Positions 44,642 to 54,527 are shown, numbered from the stretch's first letter. The stretch: DNA of 64,000 nt from Sulfurimonas sp. (GCA_021648465.1 JAKISR010000001.1:31095-95094), one strand, 5' to 3'. Notes: a model not told the origin generated them from the sequence alone. Numbers and translations: made by a program.

Positions 44642-44842
44642 TTAATCTCTACTCATTTTTTTTAAAATTAAAATTACAGCAATAAATGAAGCAAAGAAAA
44701 TTCCAATTTTTACAGCATCAAAAATATTTCAACCTAAAAATGCAAGTTGTATTATAAAAATAGATATAGTAAATTCTATGCCAACTAAAAATCCAACAGC
44801 TATAATTTTATTCCAGCTTAAATTATCAGAGGATTCAATCTA
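44642..44842 (-). pseudogene. nhaA: remnant of a Na+/H+ antiporter nhaA (C-terminal part)
   Basis: On the minus strand a frame reads SWNKIIAVGFLVGIEFTISI, FIIQLAFLG, stop, NIFDAVKIGIFFASFIAVIL. These are the last two transmembrane segments of NhaA (family form GFLAGIGFTMSLFI...AKLGIL.ASL). A TGA interrupts the frame after LAFLG, a TAG lies 5' of it, and there is no upstream part, so only about 65 codons of decayed gene remain. No gene between 44625 and 44953 is intact. Confidence 0.7.
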
Positions 44843-44953
44843 AATAATCTTTATCTTAAGTATGTTTTTCTCATCTATAACTATACTATTTTTTGATATA
44901 ATAATTTTTTAAATTATTATATGCAAGTATAAATAAAATAAAAGGGATTTATA

Positions 44954-45397
44954 ATGGAATGTGAATTTCCATCAGTTAATTCAAATAAACAAGAAATAAT
45001 AGAAATTTTTAAAAATGTAAAAACAATAGCAGTCTTAGGACTTTCTCCTGATGAATCTAAACCAAGTCATAGAGTTGCTAAATACTTACAAGAAAAAGGT
45101 TTTAAGATTATTCCAATATACCCAAAAGAAGATAAAATATTAGGAGAAAAAGTATATCGTTCACTTTTAGAGATACCATTTGAAGTAGATATGGTAGATA
45201 TATTTAGAAAATCAAAAGCACTTGATATGGTAGCAGATGCTTGCATTAAGCGTGGCGATGTAAAAGTTTTTTGGGCTCAAAAAGAGATAGTAAATAATAA
45301 TGCGGCAACAAAAGCAAAAAATGCTGGTATGAAGGTTGTACAAAATATGTGTGCAATGGTTGAGCATGAAGCAGTAGAAGGATGTTTAGTTGTTTAA
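44954..45397 (+). CDS. CoA-binding domain protein (YccU-like)
   Basis: 147 residues with a Rossmann CoA-binding fold: TIAVLGLSPDESKPSHRVAK, GFKIIPIYPKEDKILGEKVY, VDMVDIFRK and FWAQKEIVNN. It would bind CoA without other domains; function unknown. AAAGGGATT ribosome site. Overlaps ilvA by 8 bases. Confidence 0.9.
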   Translation: MECEFPSVNSNKQEIIEIFKNVKTIAVLGLSPDESKPSHRVAKYLQEKGFKIIPIYPKEDKILGEKVYRSLLEIPFEVDMVDIFRKSKALDMVADACIKRGDVKVFWAQKEIVNNNAATKAKNAGMKVVQNMCAMVEHEAVEGCLVV

Positions 45398-46592
45398 TGT
45401 AAAAAAAATTTATGAAGCAAGAGAGAGAATAAAGGGTGTTATATTAGATACACCTATCTCTTATGCACCTATTCTTAGTGATATATCTAAATGTAGTGTT
45501 TATGTAAAAAAAGAAAATTTACAAATAACTGGTGCATTTAAAATTAGAGGTGCTTACAATAAAATAGCCTCACTTAGCGATGAACAAAGAGCATGTGGGG
45601 TTATAGCTGCAAGTGCTGGAAATCATGCTCAAGGTGTAGCTTTTTCTGCTTCAAAGTTTAATATAAAGGCTGTGATAATTATGCCAGAATCAACACCTTT
45701 AACAAAAGTAAATGGAGTTAAGCATTTTGGAGCGGAAGTTATACTTGCTGGTTCAAATTATGATGAGGCTTATGCGTATGCAAAAGAGTATGGAGAAAAA
45801 TATTCTTTAACTTTTGTTCACCCTTTTGAAGATGAAGAGGTTATAGCTGGACAGGGTACATTAGCTCTTGATATTTTAGATGCATGTCAAGAATTAGATG
45901 CTATTATAGTCCCCGTTGGTGGTGGTGGACTTATCTCTGGAATGGCAGCAGCTATTAAAGCTATAAGACCAAGCATAGAAGTTATTGGTGTTAGTGCTTT
46001 AGGTGCTCCTGCTCTTAAAGATTCATTTGATCTTAAAAAACCTATTGATAGTATTAGCGTAAGAACTATTGCTGATGGTATAGCTGTTCGTGATACTTCA
46101 GAAATTACACTTAAGTATATGCTTGGTAGTGTTGATAGGTTTATAAGTGTTGATGATGAAGAGATAGCTAGTGCTATTCTTTTTTTACTTGAAAGACAAA
46201 AACTTGTTGTTGAAGGTGCTGGTGCTGTTGGTGTAGCCGCACTTCTTCACAATAAACTTCCACACTTAAAAGATAAAAAAGTAGCAGTCGTTTTAAGTGG
46301 TGGAAATATGGATGTTACACTTTTATCTGTAATTATAGAAAAAGGTCTTTTAAAATCTGGCAGAAAAATGAAAACTACAGTTACTTTAGTTGATAAGCCA
46401 GGTTCACTTATGAGATTTACAGAGATACTAAAAGACTTAAATGCTAATATTGTTCATATAGCATATGATAGAACATCTGTTTCACTTGATTATGGTGATG
46501 CAAATGTAACCGTTCACATGGAGACTAAAGGGATGGATCATCAACAAGAGATTCATCGTATGCTAAAACAAGAGGGTTATATAAGGGATTAA
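45390..46592 (+). CDS. ilvA: threonine ammonia-lyase (threonine dehydratase)
   Basis: 400 residues: PLP lysine in TGAFKIRGAYNKI (K51), SAGNHAQGVAFS, PVGGGGLISGMAA and a C-terminal ACT domain (TLVDKPGSLMRFTEILKDLN) for allosteric control. Deaminates threonine to 2-oxobutyrate for isoleucine; the length and ACT form match the catabolic-like enzyme (TIGR01127). ilvB and ilvH lie 2.4 kb downstream in the same direction. Start is TTG at 45390. Confidence 0.94.
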   Translation: MFNVKKIYEARERIKGVILDTPISYAPILSDISKCSVYVKKENLQITGAFKIRGAYNKIASLSDEQRACGVIAASAGNHAQGVAFSASKFNIKAVIIMPESTPLTKVNGVKHFGAEVILAGSNYDEAYAYAKEYGEKYSLTFVHPFEDEEVIAGQGTLALDILDACQELDAIIVPVGGGGLISGMAAAIKAIRPSIEVIGVSALGAPALKDSFDLKKPIDSISVRTIADGIAVRDTSEITLKYMLGSVDRFISVDDEEIASAILFLLERQKLVVEGAGAVGVAALLHNKLPHLKDKKVAVVLSGGNMDVTLLSVIIEKGLLKSGRKMKTTVTLVDKPGSLMRFTEILKDLNANIVHIAYDRTSVSLDYGDANVTVHMETKGMDHQQEIHRMLKQEGYIRD

Positions 46593-46598
46593 TGATTT

Positions 46599-48725
46599 AT
46601 GAACCCAATTAAGCAGACAAATATTTTTGAACCAGTTATTTATATACAAATTTTAGATGCTAAAACACTTTTAATAGTTGATTCACATAGTACATTAAAA
46701 TATTTTGATAAGACTAGTATGTATATCAAAAATAATATTAAAATATCAAATCTTCACAAAAGATATGCTACAAAAGTAGTTGCTTTAAATTATACTGTGG
46801 ATCGCTTAGCACTTGTTAGTACTGGGGCAAAAAATTCAAAACTTATTGATATAAAAAATAAAAAAGTGATTACAACTATTGATAGGCATCAAGGTGAAGT
46901 TTCTTGTGTTGCAATTGATCCAAAAAATAAATATATGTTCTCATGTGGAGATGATGGTAAAACTTTTGCTATAGATATAAATACTGGTGCCTTAATGTTT
47001 ACATTACCAATCCATATTGATGGAGTAAATGATATAGCTTTTAGTCAAAATGGTCAATGGCTTGCAACAGGTAGTTATGATAAAAATATATTTTTATTTA
47101 ACCTAGCTACTGTTTCACCAAAGAGTAAATTAAAAGCTCATTCATCAGCAGTAGTAAAACTTCAATTTTTAAGCAATCATAGACTCTTTAGTGTGGATAA
47201 AAAAAATAGTGCTATTATCTGGGATTTAAATACTTCTAAAATTATAACAAGATTAAAAGGTATTCATGATGATGTTACATGTGTTGTTGTTGGAAGTGAT
47301 AACAACTTTTTATTTTTAGGAACACAACTTGGGTATGTTATAGTTTTTGATTTAAAAATCTATGAGCTTATTTCAGCAAAATTGATAAAGTTTACTCATA
47401 AAATTACAGCTATAAATTTTATAGAAGAAACTCAAGAACTTATAGTTGCAAGTGATAGCGGTGAATTGAAAATTTATAATATTTTTGAAAATGAAGATAA
47501 ATTAAATGAATCTCTTCGTAAAAAAGATTATTTTCATATGCAAAAATATATGGATGCTAATCCTTTATTAAAATATACAAAAGCATCCCAAGTTTTTATA
47601 GCTTTATGGGATAGAACAATAGAAAAAGCTACACAATATCTTGGAGATAATAATAAAAAACAAGCTATTAAATTATTTGAAAATTTTAAAGATATTTCTT
47701 CTAAAAAACAAGCTATGTTAAAATTAATAAAAGAGTTTGATGAGTTTGATAAATTTCTTATGTTTATAGAAAAGAAAAAACTTCCTCTAGCTTACTCTTT
47801 AGCAAATATGCACCCAGTTTATAAAAAAACAAGTGTGTATAAAAATATGGAAATTAAATGGATTGAAGCGTTGAATTTAGCAAAAAAATATTTTTTTGAA
47901 TCAAAATTTAATGATAAAGCAACAGAATTATTAGTACCATATCGAGGCATAAGCGAAAAAACAAAGATTATTCAACAGCTAGTATTAAAATCAAAACTTT
48001 ATAGAAGATTTCAAACAGCTGCAGGGCAAAAAGATTTTAAAATAGTATCTGAACTATTAAAACAACATTCTTTTCTGAAGAGATTTAAAGAGTATGATGC
48101 TTTGGTAAAATATTCAGACTCTTTATATATTAAAATACAAAAATATCTTCAAAAAGATGATACACATTCTGCTATCAAGCTTCTTAGAGTTCTAGTTGAT
48201 TTTGAAGATTTTAAAGAAGAAGCAAAAATAATAATGACAAATATAGAAAATAGACAGAAATTTTTCAATACTATACAAGATAATGACCTAATTCTTGCTT
48301 ATAATCTTTTAGATAGTTCTAATGATTTACAAAGTAGTGAATCTGGAAAAAAACTTCATCTTGCATGGGAAAATGACTTAAATATTGCAAACATGTATGC
48401 TCAAAATAAAGATATAGATGGGATAAAAACCACATTAAATAAATATATTAAAATTAGTTCAAAAAATAGATCTATTGCTATTGTATTATCTAAATACTAT
48501 ATTGTTGAACTAGAGCTAAAGCTAAAGCAGATAAAAGATAAAAAAATATTGGAGCATGGAATAAAAAACTATCTTTTATATTTTGGTTCAACAGATGAAA
48601 TTATGAGTTTTTTTGAAATATTTAAAGAAAAATTTTTAGATACAAAATTAAACCTTAAGTCTCAAGTGCACGGCTCCATGGACAAATGGAGACCATCCAT
48701 GATAGTTAACTCAATATTAGATTAA
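46599..48725 (+). CDS. WD40 beta-propeller / alpha-helical repeat protein
   Basis: 708 residues. Residues 1 to about 300 form WD40-type blades (VSCVAIDPKNKYMFSCGDDG, VNDIAFSQNGQWLATGSYDK, SAIIWDLNTSK, VTCVVVGSDNNFLFLGTQLG), followed by about 390 residues of lysine-rich helices with TPR-like spacing (IEKATQYLGDNNKKQAIKLF, LNLAKKYFFESKFNDKATEL). No signal peptide. A propeller-plus-helical-solenoid plan recalls eukaryotic coat proteins but homology is not shown. Operon position after ilvA; function unknown. Confidence 0.83.
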   Translation: MNPIKQTNIFEPVIYIQILDAKTLLIVDSHSTLKYFDKTSMYIKNNIKISNLHKRYATKVVALNYTVDRLALVSTGAKNSKLIDIKNKKVITTIDRHQGEVSCVAIDPKNKYMFSCGDDGKTFAIDINTGALMFTLPIHIDGVNDIAFSQNGQWLATGSYDKNIFLFNLATVSPKSKLKAHSSAVVKLQFLSNHRLFSVDKKNSAIIWDLNTSKIITRLKGIHDDVTCVVVGSDNNFLFLGTQLGYVIVFDLKIYELISAKLIKFTHKITAINFIEETQELIVASDSGELKIYNIFENEDKLNESLRKKDYFHMQKYMDANPLLKYTKASQVFIALWDRTIEKATQYLGDNNKKQAIKLFENFKDISSKKQAMLKLIKEFDEFDKFLMFIEKKKLPLAYSLANMHPVYKKTSVYKNMEIKWIEALNLAKKYFFESKFNDKATELLVPYRGISEKTKIIQQLVLKSKLYRRFQTAAGQKDFKIVSELLKQHSFLKRFKEYDALVKYSDSLYIKIQKYLQKDDTHSAIKLLRVLVDFEDFKEEAKIIMTNIENRQKFFNTIQDNDLILAYNLLDSSNDLQSSESGKKLHLAWENDLNIANMYAQNKDIDGIKTTLNKYIKISSKNRSIAIVLSKYYIVELELKLKQIKDKKILEHGIKNYLLYFGSTDEIMSFFEIFKEKFLDTKLNLKSQVHGSMDKWRPSMIVNSILD

Positions 48726-48930
48726 AAAATTATATATATTAGTAATATTAGTGACTTGAAATAAAATTTTAAAACTTAATTGAAGTAATTGAGTGTATTG
48801 CTTTTTGTTGAAATAAATCAACCTCATTTACACTTGTGTTATTTAATAAAATCTGTTCTAAATAGTGACATCAAAATCTGATATAGAAAACTTATATCAT
48901 ATATTTAACCTCAAATATATACAAGATAGG

Positions 48931-48936
48931 TATAAT
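48931..48936 (+). promoter_or_regulatory. -10 box of the ilvBH-lpxD operon
   Basis: A perfect TATAAT in GGTATAATAAG, 30 bases before the ilvB ATG, followed by the strong ribosome site AGAGGAGA (48953-48960). The 240-base leader upstream (48726-48966) shows no clear leader peptide or attenuator. Confidence 0.6.
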
Positions 48937-48966
48937 AAGCTAATTTTTTATTAGAGGAGATTTTTC

Positions 48967-50661
48967 ATGCAAATAAGTGGCTCGCAAATGGTCATTGAGG
49001 CTTTAATCGCGGAGGATGTTACCACAGTATTTGGTTATCCTGGCGGAGCTATCATGAATGTCTATGATGAGATTTATAAACAAAATGACTTTAAACACAT
49101 ATTAACGAGACACGAGCAAGCCGCAATCCATGCTGCTGAGGGATATTCAAGAGCTAGTGGTAAAGTTGGTGTTGCTATGATTACAAGTGGACCAGGATTT
49201 ACGAATGCTGTTACTGGTTTGGCTGATGCTTATATGGATTCTATTCCATTAGTTGTTATTAGTGGGCAGGTTCCTATGAGTTTAATTGGTACAGATGCAT
49301 TTCAAGAGATTGACGCTGTTGGAATTAGTCGTTCATGCACCAAGCATAATTATCTTGTAACAGATGCGAAAGATTTAGCACGTATTTTAAAAGAAGCTTT
49401 CCATATAGCAGCTACAGGTCGTCCAGGTCCTGTTCATATCGATATTCCAAAAGATGTTACAGCTCAAATTGCTGAATTTGATTATTCTTTAAAGCTTAGT
49501 TTAGAAACATACAAACCGCATATAAAAGGTAATCCTCGTCAAATTAAAAAAGCTATAGAGGCTATTGCAAAAGCGAAAAGACCTCTTTTTTATCTTGGTG
49601 GTGGCATTATAAATGCAAATGCATCTGATGAAGTTAGAGATTTTGTTCATAGAACTGGAATCCCTGCTGTTGAAACTTTCATGGCTAGAGGAACTCTTAG
49701 TCATGATGATAGTTTACTTATCTCTATGCTTGGTATGCATGGCTCTTATGCTGCAAATATGGCTATGAGTGAAACGGATCTAGTTATTGGTCTTGGTGCA
49801 AGGTTTGATGATCGTGTAACTGGAAAAATATCTGAGTTTGCTAAAAATGCTGATGTAATTCATGTAGATATTGATCCTGCATCTATATCAAAACTTATTA
49901 ATGCTGATTATCCAATAGTTGGTGATGTTAAAAATGTTGTAAACGACATGTTGAAGCTATCATCAGATATTGACTCAGCAAAGTATAAACCATGGAGAGA
50001 AACTATTTCTAATTTTGATAATCTTCATCCATTAACATACCATGAAGATACTGATAGATTAAAACCTCAATGGGTTATAGAGCGTGTTGGTGAGCTTTTA
50101 GGTGATGATGCAAATATCTCTACAGATGTTGGACAACACCAAATGTGGACAGCACAGTTTTATCCATTTAGTAGACCTCGTCAATTTATGAGTTCTGGTG
50201 GACTTGGAACAATGGGTTATGGTTTTCCTGCAGCTATTGGTGTAAAAGCTGCAAGTCCTGAAAAGATAAGTATTAACTTTACAGGAGATGGTTCAATATT
50301 AATGAATTGTCAAGAGTTGATGACAGCAGTTGAGCAAAAATTACCAGTTATAAATATTATTTTAAATAATAATTTTCTTGGTATGGTTCGTCAATGGCAA
50401 ACACTGTTTTATGACAAAAGACATAGTGAAACAGATTTATCAGTTCAACCAGATTTTGTAAAATTATCAGAAGCTTTTGGTGGAATAGGGTATAGAGTTA
50501 AAACAAAAGAAGAATTTGATGCTGCTCTTAAAGATGCAATTGATAAAAACATAGTTGCTTTTATAGAGGTAATTGTTGAGAGAATGGAAAATGTTATGCC
50601 AATGGTTCCAGCAGGCGGAAGTCTATTTAACATGATGTTATTACAAAAGAAGGAGAAATAA
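48967..50661 (+). CDS. ilvB: acetolactate synthase large subunit
   Basis: 564 residues of the ThDP-dependent family: N-terminal VFGYPGGAIMNVYDE with the catalytic glutamate in TRHEQAAIHAAEGYSR, FAD-domain GLGARFDDRVTG, and the C-terminal ThDP loop NFTGDGSILMNCQELMTA. Condenses two pyruvates, or pyruvate with 2-oxobutyrate, for valine/leucine/isoleucine. The small subunit gene overlaps by one base. Confidence 0.96.
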   Translation: MQISGSQMVIEALIAEDVTTVFGYPGGAIMNVYDEIYKQNDFKHILTRHEQAAIHAAEGYSRASGKVGVAMITSGPGFTNAVTGLADAYMDSIPLVVISGQVPMSLIGTDAFQEIDAVGISRSCTKHNYLVTDAKDLARILKEAFHIAATGRPGPVHIDIPKDVTAQIAEFDYSLKLSLETYKPHIKGNPRQIKKAIEAIAKAKRPLFYLGGGIINANASDEVRDFVHRTGIPAVETFMARGTLSHDDSLLISMLGMHGSYAANMAMSETDLVIGLGARFDDRVTGKISEFAKNADVIHVDIDPASISKLINADYPIVGDVKNVVNDMLKLSSDIDSAKYKPWRETISNFDNLHPLTYHEDTDRLKPQWVIERVGELLGDDANISTDVGQHQMWTAQFYPFSRPRQFMSSGGLGTMGYGFPAAIGVKAASPEKISINFTGDGSILMNCQELMTAVEQKLPVINIILNNNFLGMVRQWQTLFYDKRHSETDLSVQPDFVKLSEAFGGIGYRVKTKEEFDAALKDAIDKNIVAFIEVIVERMENVMPMVPAGGSLFNMMLLQKKEK

Positions 50662-51137
50662 TGACTGAAAGTAATGAAAGAAGAGTTGTTTCAGTTATTG
50701 TTGTAAATGAAGCAAGTGTTTTATCTCGTATTACAGACCTTTTTTCTGGTCGCGGTTATAACATTACATCATTAACTGTTGCGCCTATTCCTGATAGTAA
50801 GTACTCAAGACTTACTATCGTTACATCTGGTTCTGTTAGAGTAATAGAACAGATTACGAAGCAACTTCATAAGCTTATCCCGATTTTGAGAGTTTATGAG
50901 CATGCTGACTTGGTTGAAAAAGAGATGGCATTAGTTAAATTTCCAATTTCAGATAACATTACAGATATAAATACTCTTTGTGAAGCCTATAATGGCAAAA
51001 TTGTAAATGTTGGCGAAAACGTTATAATAGCGATGGTTGCAGATGAGCCTAAGAGAATTGAGAATTTTTTAAAAATAATAACTAGATATAATCCAAAAGA
51101 GATAGTTAGAAGCGGTGCTGTTGCACTAGAGAGATAG
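50661..51137 (+). CDS. ilvH: acetolactate synthase small (regulatory) subunit
   Basis: 158 residues with an N-terminal ACT domain (SVIVVNEASVLSRITDLFSG, GYNITSLTVAPI) and the C-terminal IlvN domain; binds valine for feedback. Coupled to ilvB (TAATG). The next gene, lpxD, begins 4 bases later, so branched-chain and lipid A synthesis genes share one transcript, as is usual in the phylum. Confidence 0.95.
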   Translation: MTESNERRVVSVIVVNEASVLSRITDLFSGRGYNITSLTVAPIPDSKYSRLTIVTSGSVRVIEQITKQLHKLIPILRVYEHADLVEKEMALVKFPISDNITDINTLCEAYNGKIVNVGENVIIAMVADEPKRIENFLKIITRYNPKEIVRSGAVALER

Positions 51138-51140
51138 ATT

Positions 51141-52091
51141 ATGCTTCTTAGTGAAGTTGCAAAAAAGTTAAAATTTTCATTTATTGGAGAAGATTTAGAA
51201 GTTGGCTCAATGAATGAATTAGAGCTAGCTTCATCTTCACAACTTGCATTCGCTGTACATAAAAAATATGCCTCAAAATTGTCATCCTCAAAAGCAAAAG
51301 CTTTTTTAATTGTTGAATCATTATTAGAATCTCTTCCAAAAAATTCTTCCTATATCGTATGTGATAATGTCTTGCTTGCAATGGCATACGCTACTAAACT
51401 TTTTACTCCAAAACTTATTGAATTAGATTTAAAACCAGCTAAAATAGGTAAAGATAGCTATGTAGATGATATGGCAAAGGTGGAAAATGGTGTAGTTATA
51501 GGTTTAAATGTAACTATTTTAGCCGGTGCATATATTGGAACAAAATCAGTAATTAAAGACAATAGTGTTATACATCCAAATGTCACTATATATCGAGATT
51601 CTATTATAGGAAAGAACTGTATTATCCATTCAGGAACTGTTATAGGTGCTGATGGTTTTGGGTTTTCTCATACAAAAGATGGAGAGCATATAAAGATACA
51701 TCAAAATGGAAATGTTATCATAGAAGATAATGTTGAAATTGGTGCAAACTGTGCGATAGATAGAGCAGTTTTTAACTCTACAATTATCAAAAAAGGCACA
51801 AAGTTTGATAATTTTATTCATATTGCTCATAATTGTGAAATAGGTGAGCATTGTATATTTGTAGCTCAAACAGGTGTAGCAGGTTCAACAACACTTGGTC
51901 GTAACTGTGTGATTAGTGGACAAAGTGCATTTGCAGCCCATCTTGATATAGCTCCTTTTTCTACTTTTACTGCTAGAAGTGGTGTAACTAAAAGTATAAA
52001 AGAGAGTGGTGGCACTTATAGTGGTTATCCACTTATGGAGCACAGAAAGTGGAGAAGATTGCAAACAAAAATTTCTAAACTAAATAGTTAA
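51141..52091 (+). CDS. lpxD: UDP-3-O-acylglucosamine N-acyltransferase, first copy
   Basis: 316 residues: N-terminal nucleotide domain, left-handed beta helix ([19 protein letters not shown]) and the lipid A motif [13 protein letters not shown] with catalytic H230, plus H267 in AAHLDIAPF. Adds the N-linked acyl chain to the lipid A precursor. It is followed directly by a second full lpxD; this first copy is the more divergent in the N-terminal domain and around the active site (IHIAH where VQVGH is usual). Confidence 0.92.
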   Translation: MLLSEVAKKLKFSFIGEDLEVGSMNELELASSSQLAFAVHKKYASKLSSSKAKAFLIVESLLESLPKNSSYIVCDNVLLAMAYATKLFTPKLIELDLKPAKIGKDSYVDDMAKVENGVVIGLNVTILAGAYIGTKSVIKDNSVIHPNVTIYRDSIIGKNCIIHSGTVIGADGFGFSHTKDGEHIKIHQNGNVIIEDNVEIGANCAIDRAVFNSTIIKKGTKFDNFIHIAHNCEIGEHCIFVAQTGVAGSTTLGRNCVISGQSAFAAHLDIAPFSTFTARSGVTKSIKESGGTYSGYPLMEHRKWRRLQTKISKLNS

Positions 52092-52102
52092 AAAGGTTAT
52101 AA

Positions 52103-53053
52103 ATGAAACTAGATAAGATAGCTAAACTAATAAACAGTGATTTTAGTGGTCAAAACATTGAGATAAGTGGCATGAACACACTTAAAGATGCTGCTAAAAA
52201 TGAAATCTCTTTTGTTTCAAATTCAAAATATATAAGAGATGTACAAAATTCAAATGCTGGTGCGATTTTAGTTGATAGTAAAAATAAAGAGTTTGTTCCA
52301 AGCACCTCAGTAGCATTGGTTGTAGATAATCCATATTGGGAAATGGCAATATTATCAAAGTGTTTCTCTTCACCAATTGAAAATAATAATTTGCCTCTTG
52401 CAATAGTAGGTGAGGGCAGCAAAGTATCAGCTAAAGCAGAACTTGCAAATGGTTCTAAAATAGGAAAAAATTGTACTATTATGGCACATGTATACATTGG
52501 TGCAGAAGCTGTAATAGGGGATAATACAATTATCTATCCAAATGTAACAGTATATAGAGATTGTAAAATAGGTAATGATTGCATTATTCATGCAAGTGCA
52601 ACTGTAGGAAGCGATGGTTTTGGTTTTTCTACAAATAAGCTAGGTGAACATAAAAAGATATACCAAAATGGAAATGTTATTATAGAAGATAATGTTGAGA
52701 TAGGAAGTTCTACAGCTATTGACAGAGCGGTATTTAGCTCAACTATTATAAAAAAAGGTGTTCGTATAGATAATCTTGTCCAGGTTGGGCATAATTGTGT
52801 TATTGGTGAGTATTCTGTTTTAGTTGCTCAATCTGGAATATCTGGTTCAACAACAATGGGTAGAAATGTTGTTATGGGTGGGCAAAGTGCTACTGCTGGA
52901 CATTTACAAATTGCTCCGTTTACAACTATGGCTGCAAGAAGTGGTGTTACCAAAAGTATAATAGATAGTGGTAAAACTTTTGCAGGTTTTCCACTTATGG
53001 AACATAAAACATGGCTAAAACTTCAGGGTAAAATTGCTAGACTATTAAAATAA
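52103..53053 (+). CDS. lpxD: UDP-3-O-acylglucosamine N-acyltransferase, second copy
   Basis: 316 residues, the same length and plan as the preceding gene, with H230 in LVQVGHNCVIGEY and H267 in TAGHLQIAPF. The VQVGHN form is the more canonical one. Both histidines are intact, so both copies should be active. The two share the YRD-loop [21 protein letters not shown] and GVTKSI blocks throughout, so they arose by tandem duplication. Confidence 0.94.
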   Translation: MKLDKIAKLINSDFSGQNIEISGMNTLKDAAKNEISFVSNSKYIRDVQNSNAGAILVDSKNKEFVPSTSVALVVDNPYWEMAILSKCFSSPIENNNLPLAIVGEGSKVSAKAELANGSKIGKNCTIMAHVYIGAEAVIGDNTIIYPNVTVYRDCKIGNDCIIHASATVGSDGFGFSTNKLGEHKKIYQNGNVIIEDNVEIGSSTAIDRAVFSSTIIKKGVRIDNLVQVGHNCVIGEYSVLVAQSGISGSTTMGRNVVMGGQSATAGHLQIAPFTTMAARSGVTKSIIDSGKTFAGFPLMEHKTWLKLQGKIARLLK

Positions 53054-53070
53054 TATTTAAAGGTAGAGAT

Positions 53071-53274
53071 ATGTCAAAAACAATTGCTTTAAAAGGAACA
53101 AAAAAAGGTGTTATTTCAATAACTAAAATTGATGAACCATATGGTAAAAATAGTGCATCTGTCGCCAGTATAGGAGTATCCCTAACTGGTGATGTAAATG
53201 AACATCAATGGAAAGTTCATATTCCGTTAGACAATTTAGATGAAGTTATAGGGGCACTACAAAGTCTAAAGTAA
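53071..53274 (+). CDS. small conserved-looking protein of unknown function (67 aa)
   Basis: 67 residues, no membrane segment: MSKTIALKGTKKGVISITKI, then SASVASIGVSLTGDVNEHQW and KVHIPLDNLDEVIGALQSLK. A beta-rich core with one C-terminal helix is suggested. AGGTAGAG ribosome site, 17 bases after lpxD, so last gene of the operon. I do not recognise it. Confidence 0.7.
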   Translation: MSKTIALKGTKKGVISITKIDEPYGKNSASVASIGVSLTGDVNEHQWKVHIPLDNLDEVIGALQSLK

Positions 53275-53292
53275 GATTTTTTCTTACTTTAG
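53266..53292. terminator. bidirectional terminator overlapping two stop codons
   Basis: CTAAAGTAAGA (53266-53276) pairs perfectly with TCTTACTTTAG (53282-53292) around a 5-base T loop. The plus-strand gene's TAA (53272) and the minus-strand aspC stop (53284) lie in opposite arms, so the same 27 bases end both genes. Confidence 0.8.
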
Positions 53293-54450
53293 CTCATTAA
53301 CAAACTCTTCAATTCTTTTTATACCTTTTCGAATACTATCTATATCAGTAGCAAAACTAAATCTAAAATAACCTTCACTTCCAAAACCAATACCTGGAAC
53401 AATAGCTACCTCTTTATTTGCAAGTAAATCTTTTGCAAATTTTAATGAATCGGAACTAATCTCTTTAATATTTACAAATAAATAGAAAGCACCATCAGGT
53501 TTTAATACACTTAAGCCGTCTATTTCATTAAAAAGTTTTACCGCTTCATCTCTACGCAATATAAACGCTTCCTTCATTTTTTTTACATCTTTATCAGAAC
53601 TTCCATCAAGACCGGCAATAGCTGCTTTTTGAGTAATAGAGTTAATATTTGAAGTACTCTGACTTTGAAGTTTTTTAGTAGATTTAATTAGTTCAGTATT
53701 CCTTGCTGCCATATAACCAAATCTCCATCCAGTCATTGCTACTGATTTACTAAGTCCATTTATAGTTACAGTTCTATTAAACATGTCATCACTTACAGCT
53801 GCTGCAGAAGTAAACTCTCCATCATAAGTGAGTTTTTCATACATCTCATCACTAGCAACAATTATATCAGTACCTTTTAATATTTCCCCAAGAGCTGTTA
53901 ACTCATCCTTTGAATAAACTGAGCCTGTTGGATTTGATGGTGTAGTAAGGATTAACATCTTTGTTTTTGATGTAATAGCTTTTTTTAATTGCTCTGGAGT
54001 GATTTTAAATGCACTATTATCATCTGTGTGAATTTCAACTACATTTCCTCCGCAATATTTAACTAACTCTGGATATGTAACCCAATAAGGAGCAGGAATA
54101 ATTACTTCATCACCATTTTGTATTGTTGCAGAAAATAGATTAAATAGAGAGTGTTTTGCGCCATTACTTACTATGATTTGTTCAGGTGTATATGTTAAAT
54201 TATTATCACGCTTAAGCTTATTAATAATTGCATGTTTTAATATAGGAATTCCATCAACAGCAGTATATTTTGTAAAACCAGCATTAATTGCATCGATAGC
54301 TGCATCTTTGATTACTTGAGGTGTATCAAAATCTGGTTCACCAGCAGAGAAACTAAGAATATCTTTTCCCTCAGCTTTTAACTCTTGTGCAAGTGTTGAA
54401 ATTGCAATTGTTATTGACTCAGATAATGTGTTGATACGATTTGTAAGCAT
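53284..54450 (-). CDS. aspC: aspartate aminotransferase (class I aminotransferase)
   Basis: 388 residues: LSFSAGEPDFDTPQVI near the N-terminus, NGAKHSLFNL, LTTPSNPTGSVYS, DEMYEKLTYDG and the PLP lysine in NGLSKSVAMTGWRFGY. Fold-type I subgroup Ib, like the thermophilic and Campylobacter AspC. It interconverts aspartate and oxaloacetate. Stands alone on the minus strand. Confidence 0.93.
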   Translation of the reverse strand: MLTNRINTLSESITIAISTLAQELKAEGKDILSFSAGEPDFDTPQVIKDAAIDAINAGFTKYTAVDGIPILKHAIINKLKRDNNLTYTPEQIIVSNGAKHSLFNLFSATIQNGDEVIIPAPYWVTYPELVKYCGGNVVEIHTDDNSAFKITPEQLKKAITSKTKMLILTTPSNPTGSVYSKDELTALGEILKGTDIIVASDEMYEKLTYDGEFTSAAAVSDDMFNRTVTINGLSKSVAMTGWRFGYMAARNTELIKSTKKLQSQSTSNINSITQKAAIAGLDGSSDKDVKKMKEAFILRRDEAVKLFNEIDGLSVLKPDGAFYLFVNIKEISSDSLKFAKDLLANKEVAIVPGIGFGSEGYFRFSFATDIDSIRKGIKRIEEFVNELK

Positions 54451-54527
54451 AACTATTTTCCTTTATATACATGAAATATTAATTGAATTATACTAAAAAA
54501 CTCTTATAAAAAATAAACAGTATAATC

